Below, piece after piece: positions 26,916 to 33,851 of a stretch of 64,000 nt of DNA. Source of the stretch: Jeotgalibacillus sp. R-1-5s-1 (GTDB lineage Bacteria > Bacillota > Bacilli > Bacillales > Jeotgalibacillaceae); assembly GCF_004405105.1 (NCBI RefSeq), contig NZ_SORW01000022.1:89746-153745 (forward strand), written 5' to 3'. A model generated the notes under the pieces. That model saw only the letters and a program-made list of their open reading frames with translations. It searched no databases and was not told the origin of the DNA. The position numbers and the translations under genes were made by a program. The first letter of the stretch is position 1. Every line of letters begins with the position of its first letter.

Positions 26916-28139
26916 TCACAAAACCTGCATCTTCTTAACCTGCGCAGGCAAATAAACAGATACAAAAGCCACAACGAACAGTAACGCAGCACCTGCCGTC
27001 AACAGCCCGTCCAGCCATGCACCGCCCCAAAGGCTCACCACACTGAAAACCATCGCCTGCGCTGCCAGCGTATTCACCAGCACTTTTCTAAACGCGTCAG
27101 CCTTCATTGATGAAGGAAGCGGATAAAGATCCGGCCAGATTTTCAGCTCGTGCTTTTTCATCATCGGAATGAGCTGGAATCCGGTCAAATACAGGAACAA
27201 TAAAGCAGTTCCGATCTTAATCCAGATCACACCAGAGCCGATGATAATCACAGACGCAATAATGGTCAGGCGAACCCATAATCCAAAATACTCGTCTGAG
27301 CGCAAAAATGTGCGGACGTATAAGTAATAGTAGGACATGCTCTGTCCGTATTTAGAGCGGTCCAGAATCGGATCCAGCCACTTCCTCCTTTTTGCCTGCC
27401 CTTTTAAATGAGGGACATCTGTAAACAGATTGGCAAAGCGGTAAAAACGGTGAAGTCGAAGGGTCTCAAGATCAATCAGCAGCTCCCACTTCAGCGTTTT
27501 TTCCACAGTTATGATTCTAAAGGCGATTAGATAACCTGCCAGAATAGCTGCAATTGCCACAACTAGCCAAGTCGGGACCTGTGCAAAAAGAGCCCATAAA
27601 ATAGCAAGATTTAATATAAACCGGAAGCCTGTATCAATGTAATGATAAAACGATTCCTGATAACGCAGAATCGTCCACCTCATGACAAGGTTCCAAATTT
27701 TCAATGCCAGCACTGCGATCAACAGTAAAAAGAAATCTCCGAAAGTGGCCCCGGCCGTCTGAACATAGAGCGGCATCGCAACCGCGAGTAACACAACCAA
27801 AATGTATGCCTGAAACATAAAACTTGTCACAAGCGCATTCACAAAGTACTGTTTCATCTGCCCTTCAAGTGGCGTCAGGTAGACTTTATCCGCTTCTTTT
27901 AAATACGTATACACCGGACTCATCGTCGCTGCGACTGCAAGAACGGCAGCAATGACAATCGCTGACGGGAAGCTTGAATCAAGCGTTTGAATCCAATTGC
28001 TGTAGGCAAATCCCCCTCCACCGACAGCAAAAATAATGACGAACATCAAATGTCCGTTAAAGATGTAGCGCAAATATTTTTGCAATTCTTTATTATAATC
28101 CTGCAGCCTGTCCTTCCATATATCATGAACGTTTTTCAT
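26916..28139 (-). CDS. ecsB: ABC transporter permease EcsB
   Basis: A 407-residue membrane protein of the EcsB family with about eight to ten membrane segments, starting VHDIWKDRLQDYNKELQKYLRY. EcsAB supports protein secretion, regulated intramembrane proteolysis by RasP and competence in B. subtilis. The start overlaps the ecsA end by 17 nt. Downstream, instead of ecsC, is the amidohydrolase on the opposite strand, so ecsC is missing from its usual place. Confidence 0.92.
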   Translation of the reverse strand: MKNVHDIWKDRLQDYNKELQKYLRYIFNGHLMFVIIFAVGGGGFAYSNWIQTLDSSFPSAIVIAAVLAVAATMSPVYTYLKEADKVYLTPLEGQMKQYFVNALVTSFMFQAYILVVLLAVAMPLYVQTAGATFGDFFLLLIAVLALKIWNLVMRWTILRYQESFYHYIDTGFRFILNLAILWALFAQVPTWLVVAIAAILAGYLIAFRIITVEKTLKWELLIDLETLRLHRFYRFANLFTDVPHLKGQAKRRKWLDPILDRSKYGQSMSYYYLYVRTFLRSDEYFGLWVRLTIIASVIIIGSGVIWIKIGTALLFLYLTGFQLIPMMKKHELKIWPDLYPLPSSMKADAFRKVLVNTLAAQAMVFSVVSLWGGAWLDGLLTAGAALLFVVAFVSVYLPAQVKKMQVL

Positions 28140-28872
28140 ATGACTCTTCCTTTGTCAGCTGAATATAAATGTCATCGAGCGTGGCATCAGGCATCGAAAA
28201 CTCTTTTCTCAATTTTTCAAGTGTACCCTGCGCACGTACTTTCCCCTCGTGCAGGATGATAAATGAATCACAGTACCGCTCGGCTGTTGCAAGGATGTGA
28301 GTAGACATGAGGATGCCTGCTCCTCCCTCCTTCATCTCTTCCATAAGGTTGAGAAGGGACTGGATCGCAAGCGGATCGAGTCCTACAAACGGTTCATCAA
28401 TAATATACAGACTCGGATTGATTAAAAAGGCACACATAATCATTACTTTTTGCTTCATTCCCTTGGAAAAATGTGCAGGGAACCACTTAAGCTTGCCTTC
28501 CATCCGGAATTTTTTCAGCAGATCCGGGACCCTTTCTTCCACTTCTGCTTCATTCAGGCCATACGCCATCGCTGTCAGCTTTAAATGCTCCTCAAGTGTC
28601 AGTTCATCATAAAGAATGGGTGCTTCAGGTATGTAGGAAAACTGTTTTCGGTATTGGTCAGGATCATGTTTAAGTTCCTTGCCATTAATGGATACCGTTC
28701 CTGAATGAGGCTCCATCAAGCCGATAATATGTTTGATGGTCGTACTTTTACCTGCGCCATTCAGTCCGATCAGACCGACAATCTGACCCTTATTCATTGA
28801 AAAGTCTATTTCATTTAAAACGGGTTTTCTCGTATATCCACCCGTCAGTTTATTGATCTCAAGAAGTGACAT
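28123..28872 (-). CDS. ecsA: ABC transporter ATP-binding protein EcsA
   Basis: A 249-residue ABC ATPase: Walker A GLNGAGKST (residues 36-44), signature HFSKGMKQKV, Walker B SLYIIDEPFVGLD and the switch His in STHILATAE. Partner of EcsB. ATG 28872 has AGGAGAGG 9 nt upstream; longer in-frame extensions have no ribosome site. Divergent from hit, as in B. subtilis. Confidence 0.95.
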   Translation of the reverse strand: MSLLEINKLTGGYTRKPVLNEIDFSMNKGQIVGLIGLNGAGKSTTIKHIIGLMEPHSGTVSINGKELKHDPDQYRKQFSYIPEAPILYDELTLEEHLKLTAMAYGLNEAEVEERVPDLLKKFRMEGKLKWFPAHFSKGMKQKVMIMCAFLINPSLYIIDEPFVGLDPLAIQSLLNLMEEMKEGGAGILMSTHILATAERYCDSFIILHEGKVRAQGTLEKLRKEFSMPDATLDDIYIQLTKEESYEKRS

Positions 28873-28992
28873 GTTTATTTTCCTCTCCTCTGACTTTCTT
28901 GAAAGAATTGTAGCATATTCCAGCTGCGAATGCTGTCGGAGAACAGCTGCTGTGATAAAATAAGAAAAACTTACAGTGAAAGGGTGTTCCAA

Positions 28993-29415
28993 ATGAGTGA
29001 TTGTATTTTCTGCAAAATAATTAACGGTGAGATTCCTTCTTCCAAGGTGTATGAGGATGAGCACGTGTACGCTTTTCTTGATATCAGTCAGGTGACGAAA
29101 GGTCATACGCTTGTCATTCCGAAAACCCATAAAAAAGATCTTCATGAGCTGACACCGGAAATTGCAGGTAACCTGTTCTCTGTCGTTCCTAAAATCGCAA
29201 ATGCAATGAAGCAGTCGTTTGATATGAAAGGAATCAATCTTTTAAATAACAATGGTGAATATGCGGGCCAGACGGTCTTTCATTTCCATCTTCACTTATT
29301 GCCAAGACATGGTGAAGAAGATGGCTTTAAGCCTGAATGGCAGGTACATACCGAGGACTATTCCAACGAGCAGCGCGCTGAAATCGCTGCGAAAATCGCG
29401 GCAAAGCTTGCCTGA
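28993..29415 (+). CDS. hit: HIT family protein Hit
   Basis: A 140-residue histidine-triad nucleotide hydrolase: Zn-binding CIFCKIINGEIPS at the N-terminus and the catalytic HFHLHLLPR triad (His-x-His-x-His) near residue 100. It hydrolyses purine nucleoside phosphoramidates. ATG 28993 follows AAAGGGTG. It faces away from ecsAB across a 120-nt divergent spacer, matching B. subtilis. Confidence 0.95.
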   Translation: MSDCIFCKIINGEIPSSKVYEDEHVYAFLDISQVTKGHTLVIPKTHKKDLHELTPEIAGNLFSVVPKIANAMKQSFDMKGINLLNNNGEYAGQTVFHFHLHLLPRHGEEDGFKPEWQVHTEDYSNEQRAEIAAKIAAKLA

Positions 29416-29451
29416 GACAGGAACAGAAAACTGTGCATAAAGGTTCTTTCA

Positions 29452-29460
29452 TGATATAAT
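29452..29460 (+). promoter_or_regulatory. Extended -10 promoter of trpP
   Basis: TGATATAAT, a perfect -10 with the TGn extension; weak -35 TGTGCA at 17 nt. It gives a leader of about 70 nt containing the TRAP site. Confidence 0.65.
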
Positions 29461-29510
29461 TGGACTACTTTTCGCTGGCAGCCACGAGGGCATGTCAGGA
29501 AAAGACTATT

Positions 29511-29533
29511 TAGTTTAGCTGAGGAGAGATGAG
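29511..29533 (+). promoter_or_regulatory. TRAP-binding site over the trpP ribosome site
   Basis: Five consecutive U/GAG triplets (TAG, TAG, GAG, GAG, GAG) each spaced by exactly 2 nt run into the start codon and include the ribosome site. This is the classical trp RNA-binding attenuation protein target; bound TRAP would block translation when tryptophan is plentiful. Confidence 0.88.
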
Positions 29534-29535
29534 TT

Positions 29536-30054
29536 ATGAACACAAAAACACTTGTAGTATTGGCATTATTCGCAGGAATGGGAACTGCGCTTCACCTGCT
29601 TATTCCCGGGGCATTATTAATGAAGCCGGATATGTCGCTGTTAATGATGTTTTTAGGCATTCTGTTATTCCCGGGTGTAAAAAATGTTTTGTTGATCGGT
29701 CTTGCGACAGGCGTTCTGTCAGGACTAACTACAACATTTCCCGGCGGATTCCTGCCTAACTTAATTGACAAACCAATTACAGCATTTATCTTTTACGGTC
29801 TCATTTTACTTGGTGCAAGGTTTGTGAAGTCAGCAGTCGGTGCCGGTATTTTCGCCGGAGTCGGCACGCTTGTTTCCGGTTTGATTTTTCTTGGTTCTGC
29901 AGCAGTATTAGTCGGACTTCCGGGTCCAATCATGGCGCTTTTCGCAAGTGCTGTGTTACCGGCTATCGCAGTTAATAGTGTGCTGATGGCCATCATGTAC
30001 CCTATCGCGAAGACCATCATGAAAAGATCAAACCTTATTGAAACAGCTGCCTGA
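29536..30054 (+). CDS. trpP: Tryptophan transporter TrpP
   Basis: A 172-residue polytopic membrane protein identical in length to B. subtilis TrpP (YhaG), with the conserved MKPDMSLLMMFLGILLFPGVKNVL segment (positions about 29-52), LIDKPITAF and a C-terminal MYPIAKTIMKRS. It imports tryptophan. The five-triplet TRAP target upstream is independent support for the identification. It follows hit and precedes ytxH/yhaH, the expected neighbourhood. Confidence 0.93.
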   Translation: MNTKTLVVLALFAGMGTALHLLIPGALLMKPDMSLLMMFLGILLFPGVKNVLLIGLATGVLSGLTTTFPGGFLPNLIDKPITAFIFYGLILLGARFVKSAVGAGIFAGVGTLVSGLIFLGSAAVLVGLPGPIMALFASAVLPAIAVNSVLMAIMYPIAKTIMKRSNLIETAA

Positions 30055-30066
30055 TTCCTGCAAGAC

Positions 30067-30105
30067 GCTGTCTTAACAGAGCATCCTGTTAAGGCAGCTT
30101 TTTTT
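30067..30105 (+). terminator. Terminator of trpP
   Basis: GCTGTCTTAACAG / CTGTTAAGGCAGC stem (one G-T wobble), 6-nt loop, seven T. Confidence 0.9.
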
Positions 30106-30138
30106 ATAGATTCCAAACGTCCCGGCAAATGTTTATCG

Positions 30139-30318
30139 CTAAAGGAAATAGGTTAAAGAAAAGAACAGAAGCACTGCTGCAGCAGTAACAATCAAATTGC
30201 GCACTTTCGTTCTTCTTGGAGGAAAAAGATGATTGCTGATCAACTGTATGACACTCCTCATCAAAAGCGCACAGGCCGCAACCATACATACTAAAAAGAA
30301 CCAGTTAACAGCACTGAT
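30139..30318 (-). CDS. Candidate two-helix membrane protein with a possible ATC start
   Basis: A 59-codon open frame reads SAVNWFFLVCMVAACALLM, then a polar stretch with SNHLFPPRRTKVRN, then a second hydrophobic helix and TAG. The frame looks like a genuine two-helix membrane protein. No ATG, GTG or TTG lies near the ribosome site AAAAAGGAGG; at the ideal 8-nt spacing sits ATC (30318). The first in-frame ATG is codon 11, inside the first helix and without a ribosome site. Either ATC is the start, or a substitution has changed the start codon. I do not recognise the family. Confidence 0.5.
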   Translation of the reverse strand: MSAVNWFFLVCMVAACALLMRSVIQLISNHLFPPRRTKVRNLIVTAAAVLLFFSLTYFL

Positions 30319-30346
30319 TGAAAACGCCTCCTTTTTCAGGCATACT

Positions 30347-30374
30347 TTGGACAGTTTATGAGATAATCTATAAA
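30347..30374 (+). promoter_or_regulatory. Putative promoter of the ytxH-type gene
   Basis: TTGGAC and TATAAA with a 16-nt spacer, 35 nt before the ATG. Confidence 0.5.
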
Positions 30375-30408
30375 ATAAGAAGAAAATAAATAAAGGGATG
30401 TGTGAGGG

Positions 30409-30789
30409 ATGAATGTAAAATCATTTTTGCTTGGGCTGACAGCCGGATTCGCTGCAGGTGCTGCCGGAACATTGCTTTCAGCACCCCAATCCGGTCAGGA
30501 ATTGAGAGGGACAATCAGACATACGAAAGATCACTGGAGAGAACACGCACTTGAAATTCAGATGAACCTCCAGCAAGTGAAAGAATCCATTCAGGACGTT
30601 TCAAAGGAAGGAAAAGAATCCATCCTCACTGTTGCCTCTGAATTAAAAGAATCCATCCAGGCATGGAAACGTGAAGCCGACCCGGCCATTCACAACCTGC
30701 AGGAAGAACTTGCAGCCATCCAGGCTACCATGGAAGAACTCGAACGTTCCATCAAACAGGACGCACGCGAAGAACAACCATCAACATAA
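30409..30789 (+). CDS. YtxH domain-containing general-stress-type protein (YhaH-like)
   Basis: A 126-residue protein: a glycine/alanine-rich N-terminal membrane helix (LLGLTAGFAAGAAGTLLSAP, about residues 7-26) ending in the YtxH hallmark APxSGxELR, then a long amphipathic helical region with repeated KESI heptads. Length and place (between trpP and scoC) match B. subtilis YhaH. Its job is unknown; relatives are stress-induced and envelope-associated. Confidence 0.85.
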   Translation: MNVKSFLLGLTAGFAAGAAGTLLSAPQSGQELRGTIRHTKDHWREHALEIQMNLQQVKESIQDVSKEGKESILTVASELKESIQAWKREADPAIHNLQEELAAIQATMEELERSIKQDAREEQPST

Positions 30790-30822
30790 AAAAACAGCTG
30801 CCTTCGTGCAGCTGTTTTTTAT
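30787..30822 (+). terminator. Terminator of the ytxH-type gene
   Basis: AAAAACAGCTGC / GCAGCTGTTTTTT stem, overlapping the stop codon. Confidence 0.9.
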
Positions 30823-30943
30823 ATTTTCACACTCCAGAAAATAAATATATTCCCTCCCTTATTTTAGAAAAGAAATCAGGGAAAGTGGATGATCTCCCCT
30901 ACACGGTTTCTCAAAACAATAACTAATAGTATTCAACTCAAAA

Positions 30944-30991
30944 GGCTCGACTCACCCGTAGACTCCTGTGGCGGAAAGGGCGAGTCGAGCC
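30944..30991 (+). repeat. Miniature type A repeat
   Basis: A 48-bp reduced form: arms GGCTCGACTC / GAGTCGAGCC enclose only the GTAGACTCCTGTGGCGGAAAG part. The central GGTGAG hairpin is gone. CGTCTTTTTT follows, so it may act as a terminator. It lies 50 bp before full copy 3. Confidence 0.8.
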
Positions 30992-31040
30992 CGTCTTTTT
31001 TAGCACAATTAACATAATGAGGATGGTTTAATATTCATTA

Positions 31041-31155
31041 GTGCCGGGGACATCCGCAGACTCCTGCGGCAGAGAAGCGACAGGTGAGACAACGCAGCGC
31101 GAAGCGCAAGTTGGCTCACCGCGCGGCCGCGGAAAGCGGAGGATGTCCCCGGCAC
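31041..31155 (+). repeat. Type A structured intergenic repeat, copy 3
   Basis: 115 bp, plus orientation. Arms GTGCCGGGGACATCC / GGATGTCCCCGGCAC pair perfectly though unrelated to the arms of copies 1 and 2. Apical stem GCGC-GAA-GCGC. With the miniature copy it fills the 500-nt gap between the ytxH-type gene and scoC. Confidence 0.92.
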
Positions 31156-31298
31156 AGTTTCAATAAAAAATCACCAAATTATTTTTGTGAGAAAATTTAA
31201 TTAATTCCTACCTTTTTTTATTTTTACTTTATTGCTATAATATCTTCAACGCACTTATTACACAATTTTAAAATAACATTAGAAAGAAGGTGACAACT

Positions 31299-31886
31299 TT
31301 GGACGATAAGCTTTATTCAATGAAAGAAGCAATGTTATTTAGTCAGCGTATGGCACAACTCAGCAAAGCTTTATGGAAAGCGATCGAAAAAGACTGGCAA
31401 AACTGGATTAAGCCTTATGACTTGAATATCAATGAACATCATATCCTATGGATTGCCTATCACTTAAAGGGTGCCTCTATCTCAGATGTCGCAAAGTTTG
31501 GTGTCATGCACGTATCAACCGCATTTAATTTCTCCAAAAAACTGGAAGAACGAGGATATCTTCAGTTTTCTAAAAGAGAGAATGACAAGCGGAATACGTA
31601 CATTAAACTGACCGAAAAAGGTGATGCCCTGCTGCTTGAACTGATGGAAAACTATTCACCTGAAACGCATTCAGTTTTTCAGGGCGCTTCACCATTAAGG
31701 GAAATTTACGGAAAGTTCCCTGAGATGATGGAAATGATGGCTATTGTTAAAAATATTTACGGCGATGATTTTATGAAAATCTTTGAAACTTCCTTTCATA
31801 ATATTGAAAACGAATTCACAGAAGTCGAAGGGAAAATTCAAAAAACCCGTTCCGCTGATCCACTCAAGCAAATCGCTTCTTCATAA
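31299..31886 (+). CDS. scoC: Transition-state regulator ScoC (Hpr)
   Basis: A 195-residue MarR-type repressor. The stretch from [19 protein letters not shown] through the winged helix ([31 protein letters not shown]) is nearly identical to B. subtilis Hpr. It represses protease, peptide-uptake and sporulation genes during growth. TTG 31299 is chosen: GAAGG ends 8 nt before it, while the in-frame GTG at 31290 overlaps that site. Place between yhaH and prsA is conserved. Confidence 0.95.
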   Translation: MDDKLYSMKEAMLFSQRMAQLSKALWKAIEKDWQNWIKPYDLNINEHHILWIAYHLKGASISDVAKFGVMHVSTAFNFSKKLEERGYLQFSKRENDKRNTYIKLTEKGDALLLELMENYSPETHSVFQGASPLREIYGKFPEMMEMMAIVKNIYGDDFMKIFETSFHNIENEFTEVEGKIQKTRSADPLKQIASS

Positions 31887-31914
31887 CCTCCTGTATAGGG
31901 GGTTTTTCTTTTGC
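31885..31914 (+). terminator. Short terminator after scoC
   Basis: AACCTCC / GGGGGTT stem with 6-nt loop and TTTTT. Confidence 0.7.
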
Positions 31915-32069
31915 CTTTTCCTCTGCTGCCTTACACACCCGAAATTTCATTGCATTATTTGAATTGTAAATTTTTTATAAAGGTATTGATTTTTAATTCA
32001 AAGGGGAGTAAAGTAACTCTCAGGTTCAATTTTAACACCCAATATCGTCGAGAATGGAGGCGATGAAAC

Positions 32070-32630
32070 ATGCATTGCTGGAAATCTATAAACGTAAAAA
32101 AACAGTACGGATTTTATCGGATTTTTATGCTTTCAACGATTCTTGTCCTGACTGTTTTTTCTATTTTACATGTATCCATCCAGTTGATGGTGAGTCACCC
32201 GCTTAAAGATAATCATTTTATCTGGTTTACTTTGGGCTTTTTACTTGTGTACCCTTTACACAAAATTTTTCATACAATCCCTTTAGCAGGATTTATGAAT
32301 CTGATTAACCTGAAGACCAGATTTCATTTTTACTTTGTACCGATTATGTCAGTAAGAGTTAACAAACCGATCCCTAAAATATATTTTATTATGGCGCTGA
32401 TCTTTCCTTTTGTGATTTTAAACAGTATTTTTCTTTATGCAGCAGTTTCTTTTCCTGGATATGCACATTACTTCACCATCCTGACAGCGTATCACTGTGG
32501 TATCTGTCTCGTAGACTTTTTATATGCGAAATGTCTCTTCAAATCTCCCCGCGGAGCTTTTATTGAAGAGGATGATGATGGCTATGAAATTCTGATTCCT
32601 GTAAGGGAAACTTCGTCCTCAGGGATGTAA
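32070..32630 (+). CDS. DUF3267 membrane protein (YhaJ-like)
   Basis: A 186-residue protein with four membrane helices and the DUF3267 HKIFH motif (LVYPLHKIFHTIP, near residue 65), which looks like a HExxH-type zinc site with Glu replaced. Members are annotated as putative zinc-less M50-like or bacteriocin-related proteins without proof. ATG 32070 has GGAGG 9 nt upstream. It follows scoC, the place of yhaJ/yhaI genes in B. subtilis, but I rely on the domain, not the position. Confidence 0.8.
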   Translation: MHCWKSINVKKQYGFYRIFMLSTILVLTVFSILHVSIQLMVSHPLKDNHFIWFTLGFLLVYPLHKIFHTIPLAGFMNLINLKTRFHFYFVPIMSVRVNKPIPKIYFIMALIFPFVILNSIFLYAAVSFPGYAHYFTILTAYHCGICLVDFLYAKCLFKSPRGAFIEEDDDGYEILIPVRETSSSGM

Positions 32631-32675
32631 AACAGACATAAAAATAGGCTCGCCCTGTTTTTTATGTCTGTTTTT
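32629..32675 (+). terminator. Long terminator after the DUF3267 gene
   Basis: AAACAGACATAAAAA / TTTTTATGTCTGTTT arms closing over AGG-ctcg-CCCT, then T-run. Confidence 0.88.
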
Positions 32676-32714
32676 TGGTATCTTAGTAACTAGAGGATAG
32701 GAGGATGATAGAGG

Positions 32715-32903
32715 ATGGTTGAAGTCATTGGACTGTTTATCGTATTTACAGTGTTTATACTCTATTCGATTAATCGTATGACAAATAGATTATGTGTCCA
32801 AAAGGAAATCCCAAATGAAAAGCAGCCGAAAGTCTTCCGAACAATCAATATTTTAATTTTGATCCTGCTGCTTTCATCTTATGTAGAGATTCTTTATACG
32901 TAA
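32715..32903 (+). CDS. Small two-helix membrane protein
   Basis: 62 residues: helix at 3-17, a short basic/polar loop (RMTNRLCVQKEIPNEKQPKVF), helix at 44-56. AGGAGG lies about 10 nt before ATG 32715. Family not recognised. A terminator follows directly, so it is a single-gene unit. Confidence 0.65.
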   Translation: MVEVIGLFIVFTVFILYSINRMTNRLCVQKEIPNEKQPKVFRTINILILILLLSSYVEILYT

Positions 32904-32909
32904 TTAAAA

Positions 32910-32952
32910 CGGCGGAACGTTTCCATAGAGGAATCGTTCCGCTTTGTTTTTT
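32910..32952 (+). terminator. Terminator after the two-helix protein
   Basis: GGCGGAACG ... CGTTCCGC with an inner TTTCC / GGAAT extension, then TTTTTT. Confidence 0.85.
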
Positions 32953-33028
32953 ATAACCGTGCCGGGTCATTCCTACGCGGCCGCCGCTGAACGCTCGCCT
33001 ACGCTTTTCTTTGGCTAGCTACGACTCG

Positions 33029-33137
33029 CAGCGGCGTATGCGCTTCCCTCAGCTCTGTCCGATAAGTCAACATCGGTTCACTTCGTTCACCGTGTTTCCT
33101 TTATCTCCGACGCTTCAGTCCAGCGCATACGCCGCTG
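33029..33137 (-). repeat. Type B structured repeat, tandem unit 1
   Basis: Arms CAGCGGCGTATGCGC / GCGCATACGCCGCTG pair perfectly. The core holds the conserved GATAAGTCAACATC ... GTGTTTCCTTTATC motif. Preceded by the linker TACGCTTTTCTTTGGCTAGCT-like at 32999-33020. Strand is given so that nested copies in type A elements read on plus. Confidence 0.88.
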
Positions 33138-33172
33138 AACGCTCGCCTACGCTTTTCTTTGTCCAGCTTCAC

Positions 33173-33294
33173 AAGGCAGGGACCAGCAAACTTCCCGTCC
33201 TCTCGTTCGATAAGTCAACATCAGCTCACTCCGTTCACTGTGTTTCCTTTATCTTCGTCGAGGACAGTCCAGTTTGTACGTCCCTAAACGCCTT
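33173..33294 (-). repeat. Type B structured repeat, tandem unit 2
   Basis: Same core as unit 1. Arms are different: AAGGC-a-GGGAC-cag-CAAACT pairs with AGTTTG-tac-GTCCC-taaac-GCCTT. Linker copy at 33145-33167 separates it from unit 1. Confidence 0.88.
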
Positions 33295-33321
33295 GTTACG
33301 CTTTTCTTTTTGGCTAGCTGC

Positions 33322-33422
33322 GGCACCTAGCCCCTCGAGGTCATAAATCAAAGCTGAAAGAGGGCAAAAGGCAGCCCTCTTTTCATCTTCGCCTTATGCT
33401 TGTCGGGGCTGAGCAAGGTGCC
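33322..33422 (+). repeat. Type C structured repeat
   Basis: Arms GGCACCTAGCCCC / GGGGCTgagcaAGGTGCC enclose a long hairpin CATAA...AGAGGGC-loop-GCCCTCT...TTATG. The same linker (TACGCTTTTCTTTTTGGCTAGCT at 33298-33319, shortened copy at 33422-33434) brackets it. With units B1 and B2 and a type A-like scrap at 32960-32995 it fills the 529-nt gap up to the YjcZ genes. Confidence 0.85.
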
Positions 33423-33432
33423 TACGCTTTTC

Positions 33433-33525
33433 TTAGAACCATGCGCTTCCGATGATGATAAGAAGTATGAAGAGGACGACGACTAGGGCGAAGCCTCCGT
33501 AGTAATTACCGTGTTTATGTGACAT
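33433..33525 (-). CDS. YjcZ family small sporulation-type protein, copy 1
   Basis: 30 residues: MSHKHGNYYGGFALVVVLFI then LLIIIGSAWF. One membrane helix after a Gly/Tyr-rich start; GGFALxVVLFILLIIxG is the YjcZ/YtrI-type family pattern of tiny spore-associated membrane proteins. GGGGGA lies upstream of ATG 33525. Paired with a close copy 26 nt upstream. Confidence 0.85.
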   Translation of the reverse strand: MSHKHGNYYGGFALVVVLFILLIIIGSAWF

Positions 33526-33550
33526 TTCATTTTCCCCCTTCTGTTGGTTT

Positions 33551-33634
33551 TTAGAACCACGCTGCTCCGACAATGATCAGAAGGATGAACAGCACGACAA
33601 TAAGTGCAAATCCTCCACCGTATCCACAGGACAT
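33551..33634 (-). CDS. YjcZ family small sporulation-type protein, copy 2
   Basis: 27 residues: MSCGYGGGFALIVVLFILLI then IVGAAWF. Same pattern as copy 1; a tandem duplication is likely. AAGGAGGGG precedes ATG 33634. Function unknown; many Bacillales carry several copies. Confidence 0.88.
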   Translation of the reverse strand: MSCGYGGGFALIVVLFILLIIVGAAWF

Positions 33635-33851
33635 TAAAACCCCTCCTTCCTTTCTTTTGTATGCTATTCAATGGAAATCAAAAATGGTTGGGCAAAATAG
33701 TAAATGTGAAAATTCCTTGAATGTAGAGAAAATTAAGTATTCTCTGCTGGTTAAACGTTTAAATAAGCGTTCACCGTTATATGGAAATGTGATATAGTAT
33801 GCAGTGAAGAATTTCCACCATAGAATTCACAGATATAAGGAGAGGAAATAA

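Noticed and set aside
33011..33346. A 111-codon open frame on plus through the repeat array
   Set aside because: It lies entirely in type B and C repeats, has no ribosome site, and the composition follows the hairpins.
33751..33762. TTAAACGTTTAA palindrome upstream of prsA as a defined operator
   Set aside because: A 12-bp AT-rich palindrome is not rare; no known regulator site matches and no second copy was found near a related gene.
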